A DNA stretch of 64,000 nt from Ruminococcus gauvreauii (GCF_025151995.1 NZ_CP102290.1:682001-746000), one strand, 5' to 3'. Shown: positions 18,472-28,083, counted from the stretch's first letter. Translations and numbers: made by a program. Notes: generated from the sequence alone by a model not told the origin.

Positions 18472-18498
18472 TACAGCTTCCTGCAACAGGAAGCTGTA
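18472..18498. other. intercistronic stem-loop between binding protein and permease
   Basis: 12-bp perfect stem (18472-18483 with 18487-18498) and a CAA loop, without a T-tract on the minus strand. Such stems usually protect the upstream binding-protein mRNA or cause partial termination, giving more binding protein than permease. Confidence 0.7.
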
Positions 18499-18520
18499 TA
18501 ATTAAAATCCAATTGTAGCT

Positions 18521-19900
18521 TTACTGCATCGTTTTTGGAGTGTCTACAACCGCACCCTCATTCTCATCCAGATACGTTTTCATCCGTTCCTCCAGCAATC
18601 CGCAGATCGTATCAAGCGCAGTCTCAGCGTCCTGCTCGCCCAGAAGATATTTCTGTATCTCCTCGTAAAGAGGTCCCTGCTGTAAATCTGTACTGTCGAA
18701 CGGACCATATCCAGTCGGAACTACCATATTCGGATTGTTCAGCTGTTCCACAAATGCAGCATATATGCCGTCTTCCCCATATAACGGGTCATCTCCGACT
18801 TCTTTCATTACCGGAATCATGCCGACCTGTTTGCAGTACTCGATATTGTTCTCCGGCTGTGACAAATATTCAATCACCTTCCAGGCGGCTTCCCGGTTGC
18901 TGCAGTCTTTTGAGATCGTATAAGAATACGGAGCATTCACTGTATTATAGATCTTTCCGTCTTTTGTACTGGATGGTATCGGAAGTACCGTCCATTTGCT
19001 GTCGTCCATACTGTTCTGGCAGGACACTACAACTTCGGAATCATTGTTCAGTGTTCCCGTAAGGCCTCCGCAGAAATTGTCTACCATTTCCACAAATCCC
19101 CAGTTAATGGATTCTTCCGGGGCATACCCCTCTTTATACATACTCGTAAATTTTTCAAAGGCTTCCAGACATTCATCCGAATTGAGGAGACAATTTCCCT
19201 CCTCGTCGTAAGTACGTCCCCCTGTAAACCCCTGCAGATAAGTCATGATGACATCAAAAGCGCCTCTTGTCCCGCGATAGGTCATCCCATACTGTTTCTT
19301 GTCTGCATTTGTCAGCTTCTCGATCACTTCAAAATAATCATCATATGTCCAGTCTCTGAGATCTTCGATATTGATTCCAGCTTCCTCACACCAGTCCTTT
19401 CTGATATAAATGCCTTTTACCATCATACCGTCCGGTACAGTATAGATATTGCCATACATCTCTTTCTGATTTGCCCAGACAATCTTTGTTACAGTATCTG
19501 CAAACTTATCCTCCTGCCCGCTCAGATATTCATCCAGCGGAAGAATCCATTCGGAAGACGTGAACTGTCCGAGCCAGTTGTCCTGAGCCGTCACAATATC
19601 CGGCAGGGAATTGGACGTAGCCATAACCATGATCTTATTCGCCGCATCCTCAAGTGGGGTGCTTTCATATGTAATCTCGATTCCCATGTCTTCTTTTACT
19701 CTTGAAAATACATCTTCAAAATATGCCTGCCGCACATCACTCGGTGAAGTATCCAGGAAACGCAGTGACACCGTTTCACTTTCTCCCGCTTTACCCGTAC
19801 CTTCGTTCTGACTACCGTCTTTTCCGCATCCCGCCAGCAGACTGATTCCTAAACATCCTGCCAATACCCATGCTGCCGCTTTTTTCATACCTTCTTTCAT
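18521..19900 (-). CDS. extracellular solute-binding lipoprotein, family 1
   Basis: 459 residues. Signal peptide with lipobox LLAGC (Cys at about 25), then the large two-domain fold of family 1 sugar-binding proteins. The start at 19900 is chosen from AAAGGAGG; upstream codons are unsupported. It follows the PLP-enzyme gene after 13 bp. Family 1 proteins bind oligosaccharides or glycosides; nothing in the cluster names the sugar, as no glycosidase is present. Confidence 0.92.
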   Translation of the reverse strand: MKEGMKKAAAWVLAGCLGISLLAGCGKDGSQNEGTGKAGESETVSLRFLDTSPSDVRQAYFEDVFSRVKEDMGIEITYESTPLEDAANKIMVMATSNSLPDIVTAQDNWLGQFTSSEWILPLDEYLSGQEDKFADTVTKIVWANQKEMYGNIYTVPDGMMVKGIYIRKDWCEEAGINIEDLRDWTYDDYFEVIEKLTNADKKQYGMTYRGTRGAFDVIMTYLQGFTGGRTYDEEGNCLLNSDECLEAFEKFTSMYKEGYAPEESINWGFVEMVDNFCGGLTGTLNNDSEVVVSCQNSMDDSKWTVLPIPSSTKDGKIYNTVNAPYSYTISKDCSNREAAWKVIEYLSQPENNIEYCKQVGMIPVMKEVGDDPLYGEDGIYAAFVEQLNNPNMVVPTGYGPFDSTDLQQGPLYEEIQKYLLGEQDAETALDTICGLLEERMKTYLDENEGAVVDTPKTMQ

Positions 19901-19913
19901 ATTCTGCCTCCTT

Positions 19914-21092
19914 TTAGTTTCCAATGACCTCTAACGCCTGCTGTAAATCCTCCAGAAGATTCTCTGTTCCTTCCAGCCCGCAATGCATGCGAATCAACCC
20001 CCTTTCAATATTAAGAAAATCCAGTTCCTCCTGTTCCAAATAGTATAACGGTACCATGGCCAGACTTTCAAAGCCCCCCCATGAACACCCTTTTCTGAAC
20101 AGCTTCAGAGCATCTACAAATCTCAGCGAATCATCCGCCGGTGCATTCAGTTCCAGGCTCATCAGTCCTGAACTCCCGCTCTGCTGCTTCTGTATCAGCT
20201 CAAACTGAGGATGGGATTTTAAACCGGGATAATAAACTCTCTTTACTTTCGGATGACCTTCCAGATATTCTGCCACTGCCTGTGCTGTCTCCTGATGTCT
20301 TCTCATCCTGAGATCCAGCGTGCGCATACCTCTGATCACAAGCCAGGATTCCATAGGTCCGATGACTCCCCCAAGCCATTCCCGGATCTGATTCATGATC
20401 CTGCGCATAAGTTCTTCATCCTTGGAAACCAGTACTCCTCCCATCAGGTCACTGTGTCCCCCCAGGTACTTCGTCAATGTGTGCATAACGATATCAATTC
20501 CGTAGTCGAGCGGCTTTTGAAATAATGGCGTGCAGTATGTATTGTCTATATATGTTTTCACCCGATGGCGTCCGGCTAATTCCGCAATCGCCCTCAGGTC
20601 CACAACGGTATATATGAAGGTCGCAGGACTCTCAAGAATGATCAATGCCGTGTCTTTCCTGATCGCAGCTTCCATTTCATTCAAATCCGTCCCCTTTAAA
20701 TAAGTGACCTTCATATGCAGTTTGGGAATACAATAGAAATTCAGGAAACGTTTTACCGGCTGGTAAACATCCTTCATGCAGATAATATGGCTTCCCGCCT
20801 CACAAACTGCCAGAATAGCCGCCGAAGCCGCCGCCATTCCGCTGGAAAACATAACAGCCCGTGAACCGTGTTCAAGTTCTGCAATCTTTTCTTCTGCAAT
20901 ACTGGTGGTTGGATTAGACGCACGTCCATAATAAAATTGATTTTTTTCAAACACATCCACGTCATGATATTCCTCAAAAGTGTCGAATACGTGCAGGGAA
21001 TTCATAAAAATCGGAGGCGTTACCGCATTCAGATAGGACTTTTCATCCTCCCCGGCGCGTTCCAGTATCAGCATGTCATCTTTTCTGTTCAC
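19914..21092 (-). CDS. PLP-dependent trans-sulfuration enzyme (cystathionine gamma-synthase/lyase-like)
   Basis: 392 residues of the Cys/Met-metabolism PLP family. Schiff-base Lys at about 208 (MHTLTKYLGGHSD), the substrate Tyr/Arg segment YYGRASNPT, the PLP-phosphate segment SSGMAAAS and the Asp in YIDNTY are seen. The likely start is GTG at 21092, eight or nine bases after AAAGGAG. It may act as a C-S lyase or a gamma-synthase; this cannot be told from sequence. It is the first gene of a sugar-type ABC operon, an unusual association. Confidence 0.88.
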   Translation of the reverse strand: MNRKDDMLILERAGEDEKSYLNAVTPPIFMNSLHVFDTFEEYHDVDVFEKNQFYYGRASNPTTSIAEEKIAELEHGSRAVMFSSGMAAASAAILAVCEAGSHIICMKDVYQPVKRFLNFYCIPKLHMKVTYLKGTDLNEMEAAIRKDTALIILESPATFIYTVVDLRAIAELAGRHRVKTYIDNTYCTPLFQKPLDYGIDIVMHTLTKYLGGHSDLMGGVLVSKDEELMRRIMNQIREWLGGVIGPMESWLVIRGMRTLDLRMRRHQETAQAVAEYLEGHPKVKRVYYPGLKSHPQFELIQKQQSGSSGLMSLELNAPADDSLRFVDALKLFRKGCSWGGFESLAMVPLYYLEQEELDFLNIERGLIRMHCGLEGTENLLEDLQQALEVIGN

Positions 21093-21142
21093 AAATGATT
21101 CTCCTTTCTGCTCACCCTGCCACCCTATGGTTCGGTGGTTCG

Positions 21143-21196
21143 GTGGTATTACCACATCTTTATAAGAAGTATAGCAATACAATATTCAGATGTCAA
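21143..21196 (-). promoter_or_regulatory. strong promoter with FadR-type operator
   Basis: Minus strand: consensus -35 TTGACA (21191-21196), 17-bp spacer, -10 TATACT (21168-21173), then GTGGTAATACCAC (21143-21155) just after the -10. The core TGGT-N3-ACCA equals the known FadR-family pattern and sits at the predicted transcription start, a repressor position. The matching regulator is encoded at 14698-15426. Confidence 0.8.
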
Positions 21197-21206
21197 GACA
21201 AAAAAA

Positions 21207-21240
21207 CAGAATTCGAAAAATAAAACTTTTTCGAATTCTG
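21207..21240 (-). terminator. rho-independent terminator of the YtrA-type operon
   Basis: 14-bp perfect stem (21207-21220 with 21227-21240), followed on the minus strand by T7. Confidence 0.9.
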
Positions 21241-21272
21241 CCAACTGATATTCTGTATTCAATTAGTCCCTG

Positions 21273-22082
21273 CTACTGAAGATTCAATCTCTTCGTCATA
21301 ATGTATTTTGTGACGAAATATCCTGCTACCATAAATACGATGATGATGATCAGGCTGACCAACATGGTCGTATCCATTACCTCCAGTGCATTTGCATGAA
21401 GCGAAACGGAATTGGCTTCAACCTCGCTCTTAACTGCAAATGCCTTGTAGCTGGTAAGTCCCATTGTAATCGTTGCAATGATCTGCTGAACCGTACTGAT
21501 CGCAACAAACGCGCCCACGGCACCGAGCACTTTATGTCCGGAAAGCAGGTTTCCCACTGCAACTGACACATACATCTCGATAACGATCGCAAATGGCGCC
21601 AGTACCAGGGAAATCAGAGTGAGCCATACGCCTAATGAAGCATCTCCGCTGAACAGAAATCTGAACGCTTCATGAATGATCGTCCCCATATCACGGAATA
21701 CTTCCCCGTTTGCTACCAGAATCAGGACTGCTGCAATTACAATCATGAAATCAAGTACTTCCCAGATGACTCCCACCAGTCCTTTGGAAACCATAATCTG
21801 CTGCGGCGTTACGGGAAGTGTGTTAGTCAGATAACCCTGATCCGTAAACACACTCTTATAGAACCGGAATCCCACAAAAATCATGGTAAAGATCACTGCG
21901 GTAAAAATCACCATAACACTGAGCATGATCATCAGCCCTACCAGCAGGGAGTCACTTTCCAGTCCTCCGCTCACTGCCAGAGAGATTCTGGTGAGAATTG
22001 CGAATAAAAGCACTATGCCATGAACAACCAGCAGGGTTCTGGATGCGGATTTCCACTCATGTTTCAATAATTTCCCTAACAT
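21273..22082 (-). CDS. ABC transporter membrane protein (ABC-2 type)
   Basis: 269 residues with about six hydrophobic helices and no enzymatic motif. It overlaps the ATPase gene and ends the operon GntR-ATPase-permease. Similar YtrA-type operons respond to cell-wall antibiotics in Bacillus; here the export substrate is unknown. Confidence 0.85.
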   Translation of the reverse strand: MLGKLLKHEWKSASRTLLVVHGIVLLFAILTRISLAVSGGLESDSLLVGLMIMLSVMVIFTAVIFTMIFVGFRFYKSVFTDQGYLTNTLPVTPQQIMVSKGLVGVIWEVLDFMIVIAAVLILVANGEVFRDMGTIIHEAFRFLFSGDASLGVWLTLISLVLAPFAIVIEMYVSVAVGNLLSGHKVLGAVGAFVAISTVQQIIATITMGLTSYKAFAVKSEVEANSVSLHANALEVMDTTMLVSLIIIIVFMVAGYFVTKYIMTKRLNLQ

Positions 22083-22774
22083 CTGAACACCTCCCTGAAT
22101 AACTCATCTACCGATTTTCCCTGTTTTACCCGAATGTCATCGACATCCGTCTGCATACGGATATGCCCCTCCTGAATGAAGATCACTTCGTCCAGAATGT
22201 TTTCCACGTCAGAGATCAGGTGTGTAGATATTAAAATCGTTGCATTTTCATCGTAGTTGTTGATGATCGTATCCAGAATATAGTCTCTTGCCGCTGGATC
22301 AACACCTGCGATCGGTTCATCCAGGCAATAGAGCTTCGCTCTTCTGCTCATGACCAGTATCAGCTGCACCTTTTCTCTGGTGCCTTTTGAAAGTGTCTTG
22401 ATCCTCGCAGAAGGATCGATGGATAAACGTTCCAGCATTCCCATCGCACGGCTTCTGTCAAAGTCCTCGTAGAAGTCCACGAAAAAATCAATGGCATCCG
22501 AAACCCTCTGATTTTCATCCAGATATGTCCTTTCCGGAAGATAGGAAACGATCTTTTTTGTCTCCACTCCCGGAACATTTCCATCAATCTGCAGTGTACC
22601 TTCCGACGGCGCCAGCAGGTCATTGATCAGTTTAATCAAAGTCGTCTTTCCGCTTCCATTCGGACCGAGCAGACCGATGATTCTTCCGGATTCCAGGGTG
22701 AGTTCTACATGATCCAGCGCCAGTTTCTGGCCATACCGTTTTGACAGCCCCCGGCATTCTAAAATTGTACTCAT
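22076..22774 (-). CDS. ABC transporter ATP-binding protein (YtrB-like)
   Basis: 232 residues, single ABC domain: Walker A GPNGSGKTT, signature LSKGTREKVQ, Walker B YCLDEPIAGVD, H-loop STHLI. It overlaps the genes on both sides (4 and 7 bp), so it is translationally coupled in the three-gene operon. Confidence 0.92.
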   Translation of the reverse strand: MSTILECRGLSKRYGQKLALDHVELTLESGRIIGLLGPNGSGKTTLIKLINDLLAPSEGTLQIDGNVPGVETKKIVSYLPERTYLDENQRVSDAIDFFVDFYEDFDRSRAMGMLERLSIDPSARIKTLSKGTREKVQLILVMSRRAKLYCLDEPIAGVDPAARDYILDTIINNYDENATILISTHLISDVENILDEVIFIQEGHIRMQTDVDDIRVKQGKSVDELFREVFRC

Positions 22775-23142
22775 TTTTTTCCCTCCTCCAGGGTCTTCTG
22801 AATTAATTTAAGGATCTCTTCTTTCTTAAACCCCATCTGATTCATCTTTTCCATAAACTCTTTGATCTGTGCTGCTGCCAGATCTTCCCTCATCTTTTCT
22901 ATCATATGCCCATCCTCTGTTATGAATCTCCCGCTGGTCCGTTCTGAATGAACAAGACCGCTTCTCTCCAGTTCTGACATTGCCTTTTGCATCGTGTTCG
23001 GATTGACTCCCGCTTCAACTGCCATTTCCCTCACAGACGGTAGTTTATCACCCGCTTTATAACAGCCAGCGATAATAGCGAGTTCCACACGCTCCACCAG
23101 CTGGGCGTAAATCGGCCGTCCGGAATCCAGTTTCCATGCCAT
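22771..23142 (-). CDS. GntR-family regulator, YtrA subfamily
   Basis: 123 residues: winged HTH (about 10-75, KLPSVREMAVEAGVNPNTMQKAM) and a short helical tail typical of YtrA. The ATG at 23142 follows AGGAGG. As first gene of the ABC operon it is expected to repress its own promoter; GTAC-containing repeats occur in the upstream DNA (23160-23185). Confidence 0.9.
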   Translation of the reverse strand: MAWKLDSGRPIYAQLVERVELAIIAGCYKAGDKLPSVREMAVEAGVNPNTMQKAMSELERSGLVHSERTSGRFITEDGHMIEKMREDLAAAQIKEFMEKMNQMGFKKEEILKLIQKTLEEGKK

Positions 23143-23248
23143 TCTTTCACCTCCTGTATTATTGTACTGTTGTACTAAGTTCTTAATACAATAATACATC
23201 TAAGCTGCCTGATTGTCAACAGGAATTTTATTTTTTTTGCACAGCGAA

Positions 23249-23443
23249 GTTACTATTCACAGCTGATATGGATATATAGACAGACTCGTCATGCTTACAT
23301 GTAAGAGGATGACTGTACATCCATATCAAGCCTGCGAAGCAGGAACTCCACCCACATAAGCAGTCTTAGCTCCGTAAGGAGCGAGACTGGAGCCTCAAAG
23401 GGGCGACGAATGCGCATGTGGGTGGTGGGCTGTGAATAGTAAC
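23249..23443. repeat. cloverleaf-like structured intergenic element
   Basis: 15-bp perfect inverted repeat (23249-23263 with 23429-23443) closes several nested stems: 23264-23273 with 23319-23328 (10 bp) around GTCAT/ATGAC and CTTAC/GTAAG, CCTGC-GAA-GCAGG at 23331-23343, and CCACCCACAT (23348-23357) with ATGTGGGTGG (23416-23425) enclosing AGTCT/AGACT and CTCC-GTAA-GGAG. No protein is encoded. It could be a structured RNA or a MITE-like mobile repeat. Confidence 0.8.
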
Positions 23444-23528
23444 ACAGCAAAGAAGACGCCAGTTCCGCAGTGGATACTGGCGCCTCCTTCAAAAAGAAGC
23501 GTATCTATAATTATTATTGGTGAACGTA

Positions 23529-24407
23529 TTAATTCTTATGCTGCGTCCGGATTCCTGCCATATTGATAATGTCCGTCACAGCTTCCCATTTGTTCAATGC
23601 ATAGATATGAAGTCCGTCAATTCCGGCATTCATATATTCAAAGATCTGATTTACGGTATATTCCATGCCTGCTTTACGGAATCCCTCGGGATCATCATAA
23701 TATTTGCTGATGATACGCGCAAGCTCTTTCGGGATCGAGCATCCGTTCATGGACAGTGCCATCCGGATCGTCGCATCCTTGTTCAGCACCGGCATCAATC
23801 CAATATCAATCGGAAGATGTACGCCGGCTTTTTGAATCTTATCTCTCCACACCTCGAACGCTTTCACGTCGAAGCACAGCTGAGTCATCATATAGTCAGC
23901 CCCGGCATCCTGTTTGATCTTCAGATGTGCAATATCTTCTTCCTCAGTCGGACACTGAATATGTTTTTCGGGATCTCCTGCCATCGCAATCGTGAATTTA
24001 TCTCCGAATTCTTCCCGGATATAAGACACAAGGTCACTGGCATAATGAAAGTCGCCCCGTGTGCCTTCCCAGCCCGCCGGCAAATCGCCGCGCAGTGCCA
24101 GGATATGGTTTACCCCCAGCTCCAGATAGTGATCCAACTGTTCCTTCACACCTTCTCTGGTATTTCCGATGCATGTGAAATGTGTTACCGCAATAGATTT
24201 TCCCGAATCCTGAATCGCCTTGCACACTTCAACATTCCGCCCTACGTTTGTACCGCCTGCTCCATAAGTACAGCTGATAAAATCAGGCTGAAATTCATAC
24301 AGGTGAGACAGTGTATCCAGAAGCGGTTCCATCGGCTGCTCCGGCTTGGGAGGAAATACTTCGAATGAGAAACTCATTCTTTCCTTCATAATGTCTACAA
24401 TGCTCAT
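23529..24407 (-). CDS. metF: methylenetetrahydrofolate reductase
   Basis: 292 residues, an 8-fold TIM barrel binding FAD. It reduces 5,10-methylene-THF to 5-methyl-THF for methionine synthesis or, in acetogens, the Wood-Ljungdahl methyl branch. Family signatures: SFEVFPPK near the N-terminus, FISCTYGAGG, LALRGDLP and the C-terminal GIDGLHIYALNK. Length matches bacterial MetF. It starts 28 bp after the second sugar-binding-protein gene, so it may be read through from that operon. Confidence 0.93.
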   Translation of the reverse strand: MSIVDIMKERMSFSFEVFPPKPEQPMEPLLDTLSHLYEFQPDFISCTYGAGGTNVGRNVEVCKAIQDSGKSIAVTHFTCIGNTREGVKEQLDHYLELGVNHILALRGDLPAGWEGTRGDFHYASDLVSYIREEFGDKFTIAMAGDPEKHIQCPTEEEDIAHLKIKQDAGADYMMTQLCFDVKAFEVWRDKIQKAGVHLPIDIGLMPVLNKDATIRMALSMNGCSIPKELARIISKYYDDPEGFRKAGMEYTVNQIFEYMNAGIDGLHIYALNKWEAVTDIINMAGIRTQHKN

Positions 24408-24435
24408 GTTACTTCATTCTCTCTTTCCGTCTGTT

Positions 24436-25440
24436 TTATTCGGTATCAACATTATCTTTTGTGATCATTACGAATGGTACATACTCGTCTTCAATCTTTT
24501 CTCCTCCGGCTACGCGAAAACTGCAGTCTGCAGAAGCCTTTCCGATCGCAACAGCATCCTGTTTCAGGGAGCCCGCCATTGTACCTGCCTTGATCTCTGC
24601 TCTTGCATCATCTGTAGCGTCAAGACCCAGCACGATGGTACCTTCAATGCCGGCGCCTTTCAGTGCTTCAATCGCACCGAGTGCCATCTGGTCATTGGAA
24701 GAAACTACTGCATCAAATTCCGGGAACTTCTGGATCCAGTCCTCCATGATACGAAGTCCCTCTGTCCTCAGATAGTCACCGTCCTGAGCCGCCAAAAGCT
24801 CATAATCAAAGCCTGCGTCGTCCAGCGTATCAATAAAGCCGTTGTAACGGTCTGTGGAGTGATTCAGTCCGGCTGTTCCCTGCAGATACAGGATTTTCGC
24901 ACCCGGTTCACAGTTTTCCATTACATACTCTGCATGCATTTTACCCGCTTCCAGATTCTCCGGACCAACATAGGTATATTCACCGCTGTTTGCCTTGATC
25001 GCACTGCAGATTACCGGAATTCCCGCTGCATTTGCCGCCTCTACCGCCGGTCCTGCCGCATCTGCGTCTGCCGGCTGCAGAACGATCACGTCAACCTGCT
25101 GTGCGATAAAGTTCTCAACAGCCTGAATCTGCAGGTTGGCATCGGAGTTTCCATCCGCTGTCACTACCTTGCAATCCGGATACGTCTGTGCTACATAATC
25201 CTGAAATGCGGTACATACTGATTTACACCATACATCACTGTCTGCCAGCGTGATAAAGCCAAATGTATACGCCCCGCCTTCCTCTGATCCACCTTCTTCA
25301 TCCTGTGCATCCGTGTTTTCGGCTGCCTGCGTATCACTGTTAGTTGCCGCCGCATCTTCTCCGCCTTTACCGGAACCACATCCGATCAGGCTTGCACCAA
25401 TCAAACTCATCGCCATAAGTAATGCTAACATCTTTTTCAT
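24436..25440 (-). CDS. sugar ABC transporter substrate-binding lipoprotein (RbsB-like)
   Basis: 334 residues; signal peptide with lipobox LIGC (Cys about 21), acidic linker (to about residue 55), then a type 1 periplasmic sugar-binding fold. The ATG at 25440 follows AGGAGG; the frame's earlier start codons are unsupported. It is the third gene of the second RbsABC-type operon in the window. Ligand unknown. Confidence 0.92.
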   Translation of the reverse strand: MKKMLALLMAMSLIGASLIGCGSGKGGEDAAATNSDTQAAENTDAQDEEGGSEEGGAYTFGFITLADSDVWCKSVCTAFQDYVAQTYPDCKVVTADGNSDANLQIQAVENFIAQQVDVIVLQPADADAAGPAVEAANAAGIPVICSAIKANSGEYTYVGPENLEAGKMHAEYVMENCEPGAKILYLQGTAGLNHSTDRYNGFIDTLDDAGFDYELLAAQDGDYLRTEGLRIMEDWIQKFPEFDAVVSSNDQMALGAIEALKGAGIEGTIVLGLDATDDARAEIKAGTMAGSLKQDAVAIGKASADCSFRVAGGEKIEDEYVPFVMITKDNVDTE

Positions 25441-25502
25441 CCTAAAATACCTCCTGTTTTTACTTTTTGTTTTGTTTTTTGTTTTCAACCCCTGTATAAA
25501 AT

Positions 25503-26465
25503 CTAAGCTTTCGCTTTTGATTTACGAACTCTTACATCGATAATAACTGCAATACATACGATGATACCCTGAACGATTTTCTGCCAGTATGATGAAATAT
25601 TCTGCAGATTCATAAAGTTCTTAATGATACCGATGATACAGGAACCGATCAGTGTTCCCGGTATATTTCCGATGCCGCCTGACATCGAAGTACCGCCGAC
25701 AATAACAGCCGTGATGGCATCCATCTCATATGTCTCACCTGCGATCGGCTGTCCGGAATTCATACGAGCCGTCAGGAGTACCCCCGCAAGACCCGCCATC
25801 AGTCCGGAAAATGCGCAGGCAAAAAACTTGATCATGCGTGTACTGATACCGGAGGCATTTGCAGCATCCTGATTGCCTCCCACTGCATATATGTAGCGTC
25901 CCGTCTTCGTCTGGTTTAAGATCGTCCATGTGATAATCAGAGCAACCACCATGACGAGAACCGAAACCGGAACCGGACCGATATTCCCCTGTCCGATCCA
26001 TGTATACTTTTCTCCCAGCTGAGAGATCGGTACACCATCCGTAAACACAAAGACAGCTCCACGCGCCATCATCATCGTGGCAAGTGTTGTGATAAAAGGC
26101 GGAATATCAAATAATACGAGAATTCCACCGTTGACAGCTCCGCAGAGAAGCCCTACCACCAGGCCCACAAGAATTGCCAGCGGAGCGTTTCCTGTGTTTA
26201 CGACCACAGATGCAGAAACACATCCTGCCAATGCCAGTACAGAACCAACTGAAAGGTCGATCAGTCCGGCAATGATCATCAGCTGCTCGCCGCATGCCAG
26301 AATCGTGATGACCACAATCTGTCTGGAGACATTCGTGATGTTGACCACCGATAAAAAGTTTTTGTTCGTGACCGACATCAGCAGGAACATCAGAACAAAC
26401 AGAAGAAAAATCCCGTATTTACTGTAAAAATTTGCGAGATTAAATTGTTTTGATTTTGTATTCAT
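25503..26465 (-). CDS. sugar ABC transporter permease (RbsC-like)
   Basis: 320 residues, 8-10 hydrophobic helices, with GGTSMSGGIGNIPGT near the C-terminus and the YAVGGNQDAANASGI cytoplasmic loop. Start overlaps the ATPase stop by one base (TAATG). Confidence 0.93.
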   Translation of the reverse strand: MNTKSKQFNLANFYSKYGIFLLFVLMFLLMSVTNKNFLSVVNITNVSRQIVVITILACGEQLMIIAGLIDLSVGSVLALAGCVSASVVVNTGNAPLAILVGLVVGLLCGAVNGGILVLFDIPPFITTLATMMMARGAVFVFTDGVPISQLGEKYTWIGQGNIGPVPVSVLVMVVALIITWTILNQTKTGRYIYAVGGNQDAANASGISTRMIKFFACAFSGLMAGLAGVLLTARMNSGQPIAGETYEMDAITAVIVGGTSMSGGIGNIPGTLIGSCIIGIIKNFMNLQNISSYWQKIVQGIIVCIAVIIDVRVRKSKAKA

Positions 26466-27973
26466 TAGTTATTCCCTCCTACTGCAAACGACATGATATA
26501 CTCCTGAGAAAACTCATTTCTCGGCACTTCACCGGTGATATGCCCTTCGCTCATTATGATCGCCCGGTCACAGATTCCTATAATTTCCGGAAGATCAGAA
26601 GATATCATCACGATTCCAACTCCCTGTTCTGCGAGGTCACACATGATCTTATAAATCTCATACCTCGCGCCTACGTCAATGCCCCGTGTCGGCTCATCCA
26701 TGATCAGCACTTTTGGCTTATGCAGCAGCCATTTCGCAATGACGATCTTCTGCTGATTGCCGCCGCTTAAGGATCCCGCCGGTGTATCCAGCGTCGGTGT
26801 CTTAATATTCAGGGTCTCTTTCATTTCCGTGGAATCCGCTTTTTCCTTCTTCTTATTGATAAACTCTGCTTTCGCATAGCTATTCAGGTTCGGCAGAGCA
26901 ATATTTTCACCGACAGAACGGCACAGCACCAGACCTTCCCCTTTCCGGTCTTCCGATACCATCATGATGCCAGCGTGGATCGCATCCCGGGTTTTTGTGA
27001 CGTTGAGCGGTTTTCCCTCATACAAGATTTCACCGCTGTCCAACTGGTCCAGTCCAAAGACAGTCCTGAATACCTCTGTCCGTCCGGCTCCAACCAGTCC
27101 GGCCATTCCCAGTATCTCACCCTTGCGCAGCGAAAGATTAATGTTTTCAAAGGAACCTTTTTTATTCAGATTCTTGAGTTCCAGCACAATCTCACCCGGA
27201 ACTGCCGTTTTAACCGGATAGACGTCTTTCATCTCCCGTCCAACCATTTTGGTAATAATCTGATCCTTTGTCAAATCCTGAACTTTATGTGTAGAAATCA
27301 GCTGACCGTCCCGCAAAATGGACGCGTCATCCCCAATTTCCATAATTTCATCCATCTTATGCGTGATATAGATGATGCTGATCCCGGAATCCCTGAGACG
27401 GTTCACCTGTTTAAACAGGGTTCGCACCTCACCTTCCGTGATTGAAGAAGTCGGCTCATCCATGATCACGACTTTTGCATTCATCGATACCGCTTTGATA
27501 ATCTCGATGATCTGCATATCAGACACTGTCAGCTCGCGCATCTTTGTCCTGGCTTTGTAGCCAAATCCAAATTCATCGATCAGTTGCTGTGCATCTGAAT
27601 ACAGTTTCTTCCAGTCAATAAATCTACTCTTTTTCTGAGGTTCACGTCCGAGGAAAATATTTTCTGCTATCGTCAGATCTCTTACCGGACTCAACTCCTG
27701 GTGGATCGTCGCTATGCCTTTTTCTCTCATCAGTTTCGGTGAAGCATGCGTGATCTTTTCACCGAACATGAATATTTCACCTTCATCGGCGCTGTAAATC
27801 CCATTGATGATTTTGATCAGTGTCGATTTACCTGCTCCGTTTTCCCCTACCAAAACATGAACTTTTCCCTTTTCCACAGCAAAACTCACATCACTCAAAG
27901 CCTTGACACCAGGAAATGATTTTGATATGTGCCGCAGTTCAAGTGCAGGCGTCGTGTTTTCTTTTCCCTCCAT
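26465..27973 (-). CDS. sugar ABC transporter ATP-binding protein (RbsA/MglA-like)
   Basis: 502 residues, twin ABC domains with intact Walker A (GENGAGKST), Walker B (MDEPTSS and MDEPTRGID) and LSGGNQQK signature. It resembles the ATPase at 6938 closely, suggesting two related but separately regulated sugar importers. No regulator is directly upstream; the LacI-type gene at 30223 and the oxidoreductases at 28183-30099 are the nearest candidates for shared function. Confidence 0.93.
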   Translation of the reverse strand: MEGKENTTPALELRHISKSFPGVKALSDVSFAVEKGKVHVLVGENGAGKSTLIKIINGIYSADEGEIFMFGEKITHASPKLMREKGIATIHQELSPVRDLTIAENIFLGREPQKKSRFIDWKKLYSDAQQLIDEFGFGYKARTKMRELTVSDMQIIEIIKAVSMNAKVVIMDEPTSSITEGEVRTLFKQVNRLRDSGISIIYITHKMDEIMEIGDDASILRDGQLISTHKVQDLTKDQIITKMVGREMKDVYPVKTAVPGEIVLELKNLNKKGSFENINLSLRKGEILGMAGLVGAGRTEVFRTVFGLDQLDSGEILYEGKPLNVTKTRDAIHAGIMMVSEDRKGEGLVLCRSVGENIALPNLNSYAKAEFINKKKEKADSTEMKETLNIKTPTLDTPAGSLSGGNQQKIVIAKWLLHKPKVLIMDEPTRGIDVGARYEIYKIMCDLAEQGVGIVMISSDLPEIIGICDRAIIMSEGHITGEVPRNEFSQEYIMSFAVGGNN

Positions 27974-28083
27974 CCAAATCTTCCTTTCTCATCCCCCAAA
28001 TACCGCGGGGAGATAACCATTTTTTTACTGTCCGAAGAATCCCCGCAGGAGGACTCTCCGGAGAGAAGAGTATTAGGTTTATG

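Noticed and set aside
23249..23443. First structured element as a tRNA or known riboswitch
   Set aside because: No T-loop/anticodon features and no known aptamer core (for example SAM, T-box, cobalamin) could be matched.
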